A DNA stretch of 64,000 bases from Odiellus spinosus (GCA_963920705.1 OY987227.1:2861526-2925525); one strand, 5' to 3'; counted from the first letter of the stretch, positions 23,295 to 33,310 are shown. Numbers and translations: made by a program. The notes: generated by a model not told the origin, from the letters alone.

Positions 23295-23452
23295 TTCTGT
23301 GTGTGACGTCATCACCCACGGCGCTTGAATCTCCAATAAAATTCGTATATACAGTTATTAGCTTCTACCTTGCTGTAAACGTATATCCACCACAGCTCAT
23401 TGAAGAGCAGCAACCGTTACTCGCTTGTAAGTTTTTAATGATCAACGAACGC

Positions 23453-23460
23453 CTTATATA
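23453..23460 (-). promoter_or_regulatory. TATA box in right arm (inward)
   Basis: CTTATATA, the mirror of 16787-16794. The downstream block reading to the left (AGCGAGTAACGGTTGCTGC) is kept in both arms. Confidence 0.5.
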
Positions 23461-24173
23461 GTATCTTTTGGATTCGAGTCTATTTTAGCCTTCTGAGGTT
23501 ATAGCTTTTACTGAATTGAAACGTAATATTCATTTAAATTAAAATTAAAACTGATTAAATGATTTAACTTAATCTAAAAACCAATGTTGCTGAAACTTAA
23601 ATATAAGATAAAGGATATTTTCGAAGATATTCAATATTTTCTTATAGGTTGATTAGATAAACGCGTGTTTTCACGGGTGTCCAAGCTAAAATGAATTAAT
23701 AAATTTTAGATATTAAGGTGAGTTTTCACGGGTATCCAAGATAAGACAATAAGGATAGATGTAAAGGTTCCTTCACAAGGGTATCCAAGGTAAAAATTAA
23801 TAAAGGTTAAATATAAGAGGCGTGTTCACAGGGTATATGAGTTAAAGAATATTTATAAAAGCTCTTTTCCGAGTTAAAAATTACACAATAAAGAATAGAT
23901 ATAAAGTCGCGTTAGCACGAGTATCCAAATTAAAATGACAAAGATGATATATAAATCCCCGTTCGCACGGGTATCTAAGTTGAAAATTAATAAAGATTAG
24001 GTATAAAGACGCGTTCACACGGGTATCGAAGATAAATCAATAAAGATTAGATATGAAGATGCGTTCACAGGTAGCCAAGTTGAAAAACATGATTTGAAAA
24101 ACACGATTTGAAAAACTTTACGGTACTTTGTGTTTAAAGGAATCTCGAAACGCATCATTCTTTTCAGCCTCTT

Positions 24174-24398
24174 TTACAATGTCATGGGTCTAGCTATATC
24201 TATGGGCTTGACCATCTTGTTTCTTTTATAATCAAAAAACATGCTTCGCCTTGACACTGCTTTGAACATCTTGTAACCCCTCTGGAAGGGGGTACCAGGC
24301 ATAAACCGTTCAATTTTTAGTGTTGATATTTTGTAGTGCATTGAGCGCGAATCTAAAGCGGCTCTAAATACTATTAGGATAGGATTGTAAGCCGCCAT
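24174..24398 (-). CDS. Unknown 74-codon ORF at right end of giant element
   Basis: Not recognised. It starts with ATG (MAAYNPILIVFRAALDSRS), is moderately basic, and ends in a shared tail (NKMVKPIDIARPMTL) that lies inside the terminal inverted repeat. The left arm retains the same tail and stop on the plus strand, with one residue different, but there the upstream frame is interrupted. So the ORF reads into the element across its right end, and the left end keeps only its last codons. A TATATA-like motif lies just upstream. It could be a small element-encoded protein or a chance frame; composition is unlike the flanking repeats. Confidence 0.35.
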   Translation of the reverse strand: MAAYNPILIVFRAALDSRSMHYKISTLKIERFMPGTPFQRGYKMFKAVSRRSMFFDYKRNKMVKPIDIARPMTL

Positions 24399-25211
24399 TA
24401 TTTTGAGAAGTATATAGGAAAATACAGTGCATGATTTTTGTAGTTTTTTTACACGATGCCAGGGTTAGTCATCCCGACCGATGACCCTTAGAAACTATTA
24501 AGAAGTGGTTCGCGAATTCTCTGCCCCCTCCATCTCGTTGGATGATGGTGCCATACCGGTCCCTGATTGGCTAAAGAAGAACGGACCGCGGACTTAAACA
24601 TAAAAGGAGGAACTAGATGGTACGCTCGGAAGATCGGAAGTAGAGTGAGAAGAAAGTCTCAATTCACTAATATCTAATACCGAAGAACAAAGCGGTTGGT
24701 AATTCCGGCTATGTCCGGTTAGCTCCCAAGAAACGTTTCGCACTGGTCGCTACGATTATTGGAGACTCGTACAGAATGAGCAGGAGTCCCAGTCCTCGCG
24801 GAGCAAGGGCCCTCTCGACACCTCGCAACATCTAGTCTTCTCTACCAGCCATCATCACATCTCGACCGCCTACCAGCCACCACAATGAACTCCGTTTTGA
24901 AGAACTGTGATAAGTAATATGAGGCCTGTATATATTTTGTATAGGGTTACTAGTAGTGAAGTAATTTTGTAGTATAGTAATTTAGAGAATGGCGCAATTA
25001 TCGTAGTAGGATTTTTATTTTCATTGGACACTTGAAAGCCAATCTTACATTGTAGTAATTGTGGTTTGGTTGTGGTTCTTGTTTGACCAGTATCATATAA
25101 AACCGACTCTGTTATGGCAATTTACGACTCATTATTCCCACTTATTCTTAAGCTAATCATTTCATAGTAGTAGGAATATAAACGCTTGGCAAGGATAGGC
25201 CGTCTGGTAGC
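24399..25211. other. Stretch without gene; possible LTR-like segment
   Basis: Around 24520-24960 the sequence is GC-richer and has a promoter-like AACATAAAAGGAGG, as some solo LTRs do. I saw no terminal repeats or second copy. The remainder is AT-rich. Confidence 0.35.
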
Positions 25212-25381
25212 AAAAAGCGTTATACCAAGAATCCATTCAGGTTCCATAAGAATATGGGAGCATAGCTTTAGCCTCTGTTACCATCCAACCAAACTTTGTA
25301 AACAAAAGTTTGTCTGCTTTTCGCAACACGCGTACACAACGCACTCTGGCGTTAGAATATGTCATTTTATTTTTCGTTAAA

Positions 25382-25681
25382 ATGGCGAGTAAGGCGAGCA
25401 TCAGCCCAAATGGTAATAAATTGGATGTCTTCTTTTCCTTGGCGGGTATTTGTGTAAATAATTTTATTAACGACAATGGATGGAAAGATCTTAATACTAG
25501 ATTGGTTTTCAATAATAATTTCTCTTTAATAATTACTCGAATTGGACAAGTTTATTTTACCCTAGTTCAAGAACAAAGGCTTAACTTCTCCAGCTTAAAT
25601 TCTGAAGGTAAAGGATTAAAGCAAATTTTAAATAATCATTTTAAAATATATTTAGCTCTCGTAAAAAGTCTACCCCCTTAA
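25382..25681 (+). CDS. Unknown 99-aa protein inside TIR element
   Basis: Not recognised. The ATG in AAAATGG context opens MASKASISPNGNKLDVFF. The middle has FSLAGICVNNFINDNGW and the tail KIYLALVKSLPP, with mixed hydrophobic and polar content and no low-complexity run. The frame is open for about 24 codons upstream of this ATG. The stop lies ~10 bases before AATAAATAA at about 25691, a good polyadenylation signal. Alone between two terminal inverted repeats, it may be a cargo or accessory gene of that element. No zinc finger, nuclease or membrane signature could be seen. Confidence 0.5.
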   Translation: MASKASISPNGNKLDVFFSLAGICVNNFINDNGWKDLNTRLVFNNNFSLIITRIGQVYFTLVQEQRLNFSSLNSEGKGLKQILNNHFKIYLALVKSLPP

Positions 25682-25689
25682 TATTGTTT

Positions 25690-25697
25690 AAATAAAT
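25690..25697 (+). terminator. Polyadenylation signal after 99-aa ORF
   Basis: AAATAAAT about ten bases after the stop codon, the usual metazoan position. Confidence 0.5.
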
Positions 25698-25967
25698 AAT
25701 ATTTTCTTCAATAGTTGCTTTGGTCTTCGTAAATTTCGTTTTCAACATTTGTACGCTTCGATCTTTTTTCGGTCGGCTCCATTTTTATGCCCAAAATATT
25801 ATGTCAAGGTCATTAGTGGCGCGGGTTAATAATAGATGGCAGGAGCGATATACTTGAAAAATCGATTCGAAGCAGACAACATTTGCTACCCCAAAGTTTG
25901 GGAGGATGGTTATTAAATCGCGGCCCTCCCATATTCTTATGGAACCTGAATGGATTCTTGGTTATAC

Positions 25968-26225
25968 TAACCTTACTTTAAAGATTACCAGATGGACGGC
26001 GTAGCCCTACGGATTAACTAGTTGGAAGGATGGGCTAATTAGAGGGATTAACTAGCCTAACCTTACCTTAAAGATTACCAGATGGACGGGGTAGACCAAG
26101 GGATTAACTAGTTGGAGGGATGGGCTAACCTAATCTAAAATAATACAAGAGACGCGGGTTAGCCCGAACCAGGGATTAACTTTTTAAAGTGACGGGCTAG
26201 TTCGTGCGATAATCTAACCTAACAT
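25968..26225. repeat. CCTAA-bearing minisatellite, second locus
   Basis: The same ~70-bp unit family as 22500-22850 (GATTACCAGATGGACGG, GGGATTAACTAGTTGG). It begins at the right terminus of the TIR element. Confidence 0.8.
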
Positions 26226-26444
26226 ATCTGTACCTACAAGGTTAGATGAGGAACGGGCGAGCCCGAGATAATAAATAATCTGATCAAAAATTTTATAATA
26301 TTGAATCGCATCAACAAAAATGGGTGTGGAAGGCGGAAAAATTCTTTAAAGCAGGAGAACATAATTCAGATGACCAGAAGTATGTGGTTGTTTATTTAAA
26401 TCACTGACTATAACTTCCGTTTCGTCTATCCAATTTAACATTCT
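26226..26444. other. Short AT-rich spacer
   Basis: Nothing recognised. Confidence 0.5.
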
Positions 26445-26653
26445 AAATCTTTATTTTTTAATATACTTGAGTTCCGCGACTATGATGTGCTTTAGATCCA
26501 GACTTTAATATAAGGCCAACTACTTAATAGCAACGTCATTAAGTAGTAGTAGTAATGACGATACTATTAAGTAGTTTGCCAATTATTAAAGTCTGAATCT
26601 AAAGCACATCCTAGTCGCAAAATTCAAGTATATTAAAAAATAAAGTAGAGATT
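26445..26653. mobile_element. Fold-back MITE (~209 bp)
   Basis: Near-perfect arms of ~85 bp. AATATACTTGA, GATGTGCTTTAGAT and AGACTTTAATA are mirrored at 26560-26653. The centre is only ~35 bp and holds repeated ACTACTTAATAG. No coding capacity. Confidence 0.85.
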
Positions 26654-26999
26654 GAGAACGTTAAACTTTAATTTTCTTGTGTAATTGAGCACTTGGCATA
26701 ATATGAAGTCCAACTCAAGTGATATTTATTCCCTAAGCCTTTCATTGTGTACTGTTCTTACACAGACGTAATACATAAAAGATGCCACATTTCGAGGCAA
26801 TACGAATTAAATTCAATCGCCTCGGTTTATTCAAGTACTCTACCCAAGAGGTTTATTATCACCGAATTATAGGCGAGAAACGATTGCCAAAACGATCGAG
26901 GACGTAACCATCGCGCAAGCGAAAGGGTTCACCACAATTCTAAACGCTAAGGTAAACCACTCATTGGTATAGTGCATCTATGAGTACCGAATCTGTACA

Positions 27000-27300
27000 A
27001 CAGGACGTCTCCCATTGGATAATATCGCCTTCCACCATCCACTTTACGGTCAAACCTCGATGCTGGACAGTTGAAGGCGATTATACGCAATGGGACGTCT
27101 CCGACCATCCCCACACCAAGGTCCAACCTCTAGTGTCCATATTAGCGAGGAGTCCCTCACTAATATAGTCCACATCAACCTTCCACTCCACTCATCTCCT
27201 CCCTCTACGTTTCTTTGTGGTGCAGTTACCGAATGCCTAGGGTTACGATAACATCTAGACGTTGAGAAGGGGGGTTTCCCCAACTCTTCTCGGTTACTCG
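27000..27300. repeat. Dispersed repeat shared with 29720-29850
   Basis: CGACCATCC-CACACCAAGGTCCAACCTC and GTCCCTCACTAATAT-GTCCACATC occur in both places. Reading frames here have no protein character. Confidence 0.7.
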
Positions 27301-27379
27301 CTCGATGAAAAAAGGTTCGCGAAACCTATATATACCCCTTTTCCATGCCCTAATTATTTTGGCCTTTTGCCGCGATATC

Positions 27380-27690
27380 TTTTAGTGAATTGAAGCGTAT
27401 AATGAATTTTAATTTAATACAATAATATTGTTAAACTGAATCTAATTAATAACGAAGCTGAAAAATCAATTTAAAATTCGAGATAGTTTAGAAGATATTT
27501 AAGAAATTGTCCAAAAATTTAATGAAATGTGACCGTTTAATACATACCAGCTTAAGTTGGCAACACGCGCTAAGCTGTTTTCCATATATCATTTAGTCCA
27601 AAAAGCAAACGTATAACGGGCAGTATAGGCTAATGCTTGCTGCAAACTTGAGGTGGATTGAAGAATCTAAATAAAGGTACGTTTACACGG
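27380..27690. repeat. ~310-bp direct repeat (copy 1)
   Basis: Matches 30020-30310 at high identity (GAAGATATTTAAGAAATTG, CTTGCTGCAAAC, GGTGGATTGAAGAATC) and, more weakly, 33450-33650. A TATATATA motif lies upstream at 27329-27336. Confidence 0.8.
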
Positions 27691-27890
27691 GCATCAAGAT
27701 AGAAACGACAGAAGATTTAAAGCAGAGGCAGATCGATACAAAATGTTAAACCTCTCAAGAAAAATGATAGTCGTGAAAACTCTCCTTGAACAGAAGTACA
27801 GTAGGTTTCCAATGTGTTTAAAAAACAACAATTTTGAAGAAAAAATGGACCTGTGATGTTAGAAAAAAAAAATAGGCTTCAGTTTTCTCC

Positions 27891-27900
27891 ACTATAAAAC
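27891..27900 (+). promoter_or_regulatory. TATA box of gene unit A
   Basis: ACTATAAAAC, preserved as CACTATAAG in unit B near 33876. About 55 bases downstream both copies keep AGTGAACTTCGTTAG, a plausible transcription start region. Confidence 0.55.
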
Positions 27901-28025
27901 CAAGAAACATTTCGATTAGTTTCATAATCAAAAGCAGCCGTGTACAGTGAACTTCGTTAGCAGACTAGGAGACGAGACCAGACGAGAGCTATAATGACTT
28001 AAGGGAGATAATCAACCAGCGCAGC

Positions 28026-28414
28026 ATGTCATCACCATTTGAAGTCAACAGAGCAGCAACACGGTTTTCATTTATCACCAGAAAGAGACGGCCAGGCTAC
28101 GAAGAATTGAAACATGCAAGCAGTGAGTGTTTTCGGACTCGACATATGAGATACCTAGAGTCAGTAAAAGCTCGGCAGTACTTCATGCGGCCTCGTAATT
28201 GTAAACATAAAAGGAGCAATTCAAATATGAGTACTAACGGTATGGAAATTAGTCTACTTTCAGTCTTTTAAGATATTTTTTTATCATAGGAGTGGAAGCT
28301 AACGTCTTGTCAGCCGGTTTGGAAAATAACCTCTCGAACAGCACAATCAATTGGATTCTTCCAATGACTGCGATCACTTGTATGATGAAAATATCAGTAA
28401 TGGTCCTCTATTAG
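28026..28414 (+). CDS. Unknown gene, unit A, with short intron
   Basis: Not recognised. ATG opens MSSPFEVNRAATRFSF, followed by basic sequence (RKRRPGYEELKHASSE, RYLESVKARQYFMRPRN). A likely intron at 28240-28289 (50 bp) starts GTATGG and ends ATCATAG. Spliced, the frame is 112 codons and stops at 28412-28414. Unit B (34495-35005) keeps the ATG, donor and acceptor at matching places. Further downstream the two copies agree better as protein in other frames (DENISN..RQNK near 28390, LRR and FIKSV near 28550-28610), so copy A may itself be damaged or have more exons. Family function is unknown. Confidence 0.5.
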
Positions 28415-28999
28415 CGCGTCAAAACAAGAATTTCAGACGAAAACTGTACCGGAAGTAATTGCCAATCATCTACCGACAATGGGATGTAAATGGAACATTC
28501 AGTCTACAATATTTCTTGAGTTGTCCAAGAGGAACTTTCTACCATATCTTCGTCGTTTTAATTCCTTGTCTTCCTTGCCATCCCAGACTAAATCCTTCAT
28601 CTTTATCAAATCGGTGGATCATCAGAGATAATCACACAGTACAGCCTATGCTCAAGTGTAAATTTATATTACAAGAATTTGTTTCTTACATATTTAGTTT
28701 GAAAATAAACATTTCATTTAGTGTACCTATTAAGAAGTGTAGGACCTGCCGCATATAAATATGGGTAACGCAATACATTATTTTGCATTCTCTAAATCCT
28801 TGAGGTTAAGGGAAAATACCCAGTAACTTAAATGGGAGAAAGAAAAGTGTGAATCAAATGCACGCTCTTTCTTCTACTCTTCCAATACTCTACATGTATT
28901 TTCATCTTTTATTTTAGGTAGGGTTAGGTTAGGCTATGTTATCTTAACGTCGGCGTCGGGGAGTTTATATTTTTGTTTCCCAACTCTTGGTTTATCAAT
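28415..28999. other. Downstream part of unit A and 3' flank
   Basis: Protein-like similarity to unit B continues to about 28640, then a shared tail with AAAATAAACATTTCATT (possible polyadenylation signal near 28700). At 28920 there is GGTTAGGTTAGG. The paralogous place in unit B holds a hAT-like insertion. Confidence 0.5.
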
Positions 29000-29460
29000 T
29001 TAGAGCCAATTTAATAAAGCTCGGCTAGGTTTATGTTTTAACCTTTTCGTAACCCATTCAGTCACCTTTCTCTCTATTACTTCATATACCTTATCAATCT
29101 ATCATTATTGAAATCTTTGTTTAATCAAGAGAAGAAATCGTACTCGATAAAAACTATACTTTCTCTCTATTAACTCGAATTCACTGGATATTCCTTAACA
29201 TTCTAATGTTTAAGAAATAACATTTGATTTTAATTTTGAAGCAATTAATAAAGCCCGGCTAAGCTTTTGTTTTCACCCTTTTGTAACCCTTTCAGGCACC
29301 TTTCTTTCTATTACTTCATATACCTTAAAAAAATTTCATTAAATCTGTATTTAACTAGAGAAACTTTCGAACCCAAAATAAGTCTTACCAAATTTTGTCA
29401 AAAGTACCTTTGTCTGTATTAACTCGAATTTAGTGGGCGGTGGGAAGAGGAATACGACAA
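29000..29460. repeat. Inverted repeat arm, pairs with 30320-30870
   Basis: Holds two ~238-bp tandem units built on AATAAAGC(T/C)CGGCTA and TATTACTTCATATACCTTA. The inverted partner arm keeps the same units (GGTTACAAAAGGGTGAAA and others). Confidence 0.75.
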
Positions 29461-29546
29461 CGACGACGACGATTTCAGTTATCAAGCGCAGTGGGTCCAT
29501 TGGAAAAAACATTACGGTCTCTGATGAAATTCGAGTTAAAATAAGG

Positions 29547-29570
29547 GTATACACACTGTAGTGTGTATAC
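29547..29570. other. Perfect 24-nt palindromic hairpin
   Basis: GTATACACAC-TGTA-GTGTGTATAC has ten perfectly paired bases per arm. It sits in the loop of the inverted repeat 29000-30870. Confidence 0.85.
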
Positions 29571-29590
29571 TAATACGTCTAGATTTTTAT

Positions 29591-29620
29591 CTCCCCGACT
29601 GAACTTTAGTTCAGGTGGAG
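29591..29620. other. GC-rich hairpin related to the giant element's hairpins
   Basis: CTCCCCGACTGAACT and AGTTCAGGTGGAG pair around TT. As at 23262-23294, the core is GAACTnnAGTTC and GTGTGTGTGTCAC follows shortly after. It thus links two otherwise different large elements. Confidence 0.6.
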
Positions 29621-30019
29621 GTTTTACACTGGTCGGTGTGTGTGTGTCACTTCCCGTGTAAGCGGATATCCTATGTAAACGGAAATCACGTGACCTAGCT
29701 CGTGGAGCCAAAAGTCCCTCTGTTATAATCACCTCCGACCATCCTCACACCAAGGTCCAACCTCCAGTTTCCGATCTCAGGCGTCCCTCACTAATATGGT
29801 CCACATCGACCTTCCCCTCTCCAAACATCGCCCCACCAATGGCTAAATTAGCGTTGCGAACCAAGCACCTAGAGATCAAGAATCGTCTAGACATTGAAGG
29901 GAGGAGGTTTTCCTCCCAATTTCATGGCCATTTCACTCGATTAATAAAGGCCTTCGAACGGTTTATATACTACCTTTTTGGAGTGAATGCAAATGAGCCT
30001 TATGGTGTGATATCGTTTA

Positions 30020-30310
30020 GGGAAAGTAAACGCAATACTAATTTATATTATAATTAAAAAAATCAAAATGGTTAAACTTAATCAGATTATTAATATTGTC
30101 GAAAAATCAATTTAAAATAGTTTAGAAGATATTTAAGAAATTGTCCAAAAATTTAAAGAAATGTGACCGTTTAATACCAGCTTGAGTTTGCAGCATGCGC
30201 TTAATTATTTTCCATATAAATCATTTAGTCAAAAAAGCAAAGGTATAACGGGTAGTATATGCTTAGGCTTGCTGCAAACCTGGGGTGGATTGAAGAATCT
30301 AAATAAAGGA
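30020..30310. repeat. ~310-bp direct repeat (copy 2)
   Basis: Partner of 27380-27690. A TATA-like GGTTTATATACTACC lies upstream at about 29959-29973. Confidence 0.8.
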
Positions 30311-30319
30311 TATCCAAGA

Positions 30320-30870
30320 TCCCACCGTCCACTGAATTCGAATTAATACAGACGAAGGTACTTTGACAAAATTTGATAAGACTTCTTTCGGGTACGAGAA
30401 TATCTCTAGTTAAACACAGATTTAAATAATGAAAAATATTGATAAAGTATATGAAGTAATAGAAAGTAAGGTGCCTGAATTGGTTACAAAAGGGTGAAAT
30501 CATAAGCTTAGCCGAACTTTATTAATTGCTTCAAAATGATAAACAAAAATTTTATTTCTTAAACAGTAGAATGATAAGGAGTATCCATTGAATTCGAGTT
30601 AATAGAAAGTATAGTTATATATGAGTATCCATTGAATTCGAGTTAATAGAAAGTATAGTTATATATATACTATATATATTGTTTACGAGTGCTTCTCTTG
30701 GTTAAACAAAGATATCAATAATGAAAGATTGATAAGGTAAATGAAGTAATAGAGAGAAAGGTGGCGGAATGGGTTACGAAAAGGTTAAAACATAAACCTA
30801 GCGAGCTTTATTGAAGTGGTTCTAAATTGATGAACAAAAAATTAATTTATTAAACAGTAGATAAGCTATT
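30320..30870. repeat. Inverted repeat arm, pairs with 29000-29460
   Basis: Inverted copy of the 238-bp units, with an internal duplication of GAGTATCCATTGAATTCG at 30579-30665. Confidence 0.75.
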
Positions 30871-31136
30871 TTTAATGGTATTTTTTATCGATAACTGAAA
30901 ATTACATTCACTGGGTTCTTCTACTCGGGTAGCCCTTTTCAGCCCTTTAATTTTGACTATTATATTACATCATGAGTATCCCCTTAAATTCACCTTAATT
31001 CACCGTAATTAAAAAGTAGGCAAGTTTTTCTTATCATTTGATTTTTTAAATTTAATAATATATCTCTTCTCGGCTTATATAAACGAGATTTACAGATTCG
31101 GTACTCGCAGATGCACTGCACCAATGGGTGGTTTAC

Positions 31137-33310
31137 GTTGGGTAAGGATAATTTAGGTTAGGACGAATATCTCTTATCTAGGTTGGATGAAGGACGGATA
31201 TTTCAATGGTTTGGCTGGGTTAGGTTAGGTTAGTTTAAACATCCATTCTCAAAGTTTGATGAACGACGAATTCTTCCTTTAGAGTTAGGATAATATGAAG
31301 GACGGATCCTTCGAAATGTTTTGATCGGGTTACATCAGAATTGGTTGTATATATAGGACGAATATTTCGTATTGGATAAGGTTAGGCTTGGTTAGGCTAG
31401 GATAGACATCCATTCTCAAGGTTGGATGAAGGACGAATACTTTGTAATTGTTTGGCTGGGTTATGTTAGGTAAAGATACACCTCCATTCCCAAGAAAACG
31501 AATGCTTTTAATGATTTCTCAGGGTTAGGTTACTTTAGGTTAGGTTAGGAATGACATCCATTCCCATGGTTGGAAGGAGGACGAATACTTTGTAATGATT
31601 TGGCTGGGTTAGGTTAGGTAAGGATATACATCCATTCCCAAAGTTTAAAGGACGGATACTTTCTTATGGTTTGGCTAGGTTAGATTAGGTTATGCATAGC
31701 AGGAATTCGTATATATTTTATTAATTGGATATATACTAAATTCTGATATCTGTTTGAATAAAAATAAACTGTTTTCATTCGAGATAACTAATTCGAAGAT
31801 AAAGTTAAAACATAATCCATGTTCGTTTTTATTCGAAAATGTCTTTATCTTAGAATATTATCTGTGTTCGGATAAAAATAAAATAAAGATTTATTTTCCT
31901 GAAAATTAATGAATAAAATGATGGTTTATAATATTGGTTTCGTCGTTTTATTTATATTCTTCGAATTCAAAGTCATTTTGAAATATTTTTCTTATATTTT
32001 AAACTGATTCTGGAAACTTGAATATTCTTATCCGTCGTTCTACGTTTGGATACGAGTAGTTTTTTCGTTGATAAAGAGCCAAATAATTATCTTCGGGCAA
32101 ACCTTATGCCTTTAACAATTATACGAACATACAAATTTCAAACAATTTTATCCGAAAATAAAATATCTGGAAATATACGAATAATAGAAGATAATGGAAG
32201 GTTGTATGGAGGACGGACACTCGTAATGGTTTCACTTGGTTAGGTTAGACATACATTGCCAAATTTGGTTGAAGGTCGAATACTTCGTAACGGTTTGACA
32301 TGGTTAGTTTAGGTTAGGCTTGACACCCATTCCGAAGGTTTGATGAATAACGAATATTTGGTATTGGGTAAGGTTAGGCTAGGATACACATTAATTCTCA
32401 TGGTGGGATGAAGGACGATTATTTGTAATAGTTTGGCTTGGTTAGGTAAGACGTCCATTCCCAAGCTTGGATGAAGGACGAATATTTCGTATTGGTTTGG
32501 CTGGGTTACGTTATTTTAGGATGGACATTTATTCCCAAGGTTCGATGAATGACAAATACTTCGTATTGGGTTAGGTTAGGTTCGGATCCACATCCATTCC
32601 TATGGTTGGATGAAGCATGAATACTTTGAAATGGTTTGGCTAGACGTCCATTCCCAAGGTTAGATGAAGGACGAATACTTCGTATTGGGTTCAGTTGGGT
32701 TAGGTGGGGTTATGTTCGTATATACATTATTTCCCATGGTTGGATGAAGGAGGACTACTTTTTAATGCTTTGTCTTGGTTACGTTAGGTAAGACGTCGAT
32801 TCCCAAGGTGGGATGAAGGACAAATATTTCATATTGGTTTGGCTGGGTTAAGTAAAGTTAGGATGGACATCAATTCCCAAGGTTAGATGAAAGATGAATA
32901 CTTCGTACTGGGTAAAGTTGGGTTAGGCTAGGATAGACATCCATTCCTATGGTTGGATGAAGGGCGAATACTTCGTATTGGGTGAGGTTAGGTTGCGTTA
33001 GGACATACATATATAACCCATGGTTGGATGAAAGACGATTACTTTGTAATAGTTTGGCTTGGTATGTTAGGTATGAAGGGCGATTACCTCGTATTGGGCT
33101 AAGACCTCCTTTTCAAGTTTGTATCAGAGCCGAACATCGTATATTAGAGAAAAGCTCACAGCCCTAGAAAAACTCTGCTATTTCCCAAAAGAGAGGCCAC
33201 CATTTCGCTAAACAGCGGTCGCTTTTATTAAAAGAGCAATTTTGAGATTTGCCGCTGTTTTTTGGAAATCGAGGCTGCTGTTTTGGGAACTGCTCTTCTG
33301 GGGTACACCC
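31137..33310. repeat. TTAGG-bearing minisatellite block 1
   Basis: About 25 degenerate ~75-bp units of the type ATCCATTCCCAAGGTTGG, ATGAAGGACGAATACTTCGT and TTGGGTTAGGTTAGG, interrupted at 31720-32190 by AT-rich sequence also present at 43800-44110. The block ends in a GC-richer terminus (33150-33310) with AGCAGTTCCC-type repeats. GTTTAC flanks both sides (31131-31136 and 33311-33316) and is single in the opposite arm (26952-26957, complement). The block therefore looks inserted. Confidence 0.75.

Larger units (their letters stand above)
15525..24243. mobile_element. Giant inverted-repeat element (8.7 kb)
   Basis: Sequence from ~15525 to ~17160 returns inverted from ~24243 back to ~23060. 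Both outer ends hold CAAGATGGTCAAGCCC and CTAGACCCATGACATTG. The arms share, in order, a 14-bp repeat tract, a ~50-60-bp minisatellite, a TATA promoter and a GC-rich hairpin. They differ in repeat copy number, and outside the minisatellites are about 90% alike by eye. The interior holds CCTAA-rich repeats, a Gypsy fossil and a fold-back element. Size and arms suggest a large DNA transposon or a segmental inverted duplication; no transposase was recognised. Confidence 0.75.
23060..24243 (-). repeat. Right arm of giant inverted repeat
   Basis: Inverted partner of 15525-17160. It contains a 78-bp tandem duplication around 23140-23300 that doubles the hairpin and its flanking ACGTCATCGAATCGGAAAA, which the left arm lacks. 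Confidence 0.8.
25212..25967. mobile_element. TIR element carrying a short ORF
   Basis: Terminal inverted repeats of ~45 well-matched bases (AAGAATCCATTCAGGTTCC, ATAAGAATATGGGAG) at 25212-25261 and 25924-25967. A weaker match continues inward for another ~55 bases, with CCAAACTTTG and TGTCTGCTT in both. The 755-bp element has one clear ORF (25382-25681) with a polyadenylation signal behind it. No target duplication was settled. The small size and single ORF do not fit a standard autonomous transposon. Confidence 0.7.

Noticed and set aside
24440-24960. Solo LTR or gene promoter
   Set aside because: GC content and a TATA-like AACATAAAAGG are suggestive, but there is no partner LTR, terminal repeat or downstream ORF.
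27000-27300. Two antiparallel frames around 26980-27283
   Set aside because: Repeat sequence shared with 29.72-29.85 kb in which neither frame is preserved.
31137-33310. Telomere
   Set aside because: TTAGG runs are only two to four units long, embedded in longer degenerate units, in both orientations across the window; this is interstitial minisatellite.
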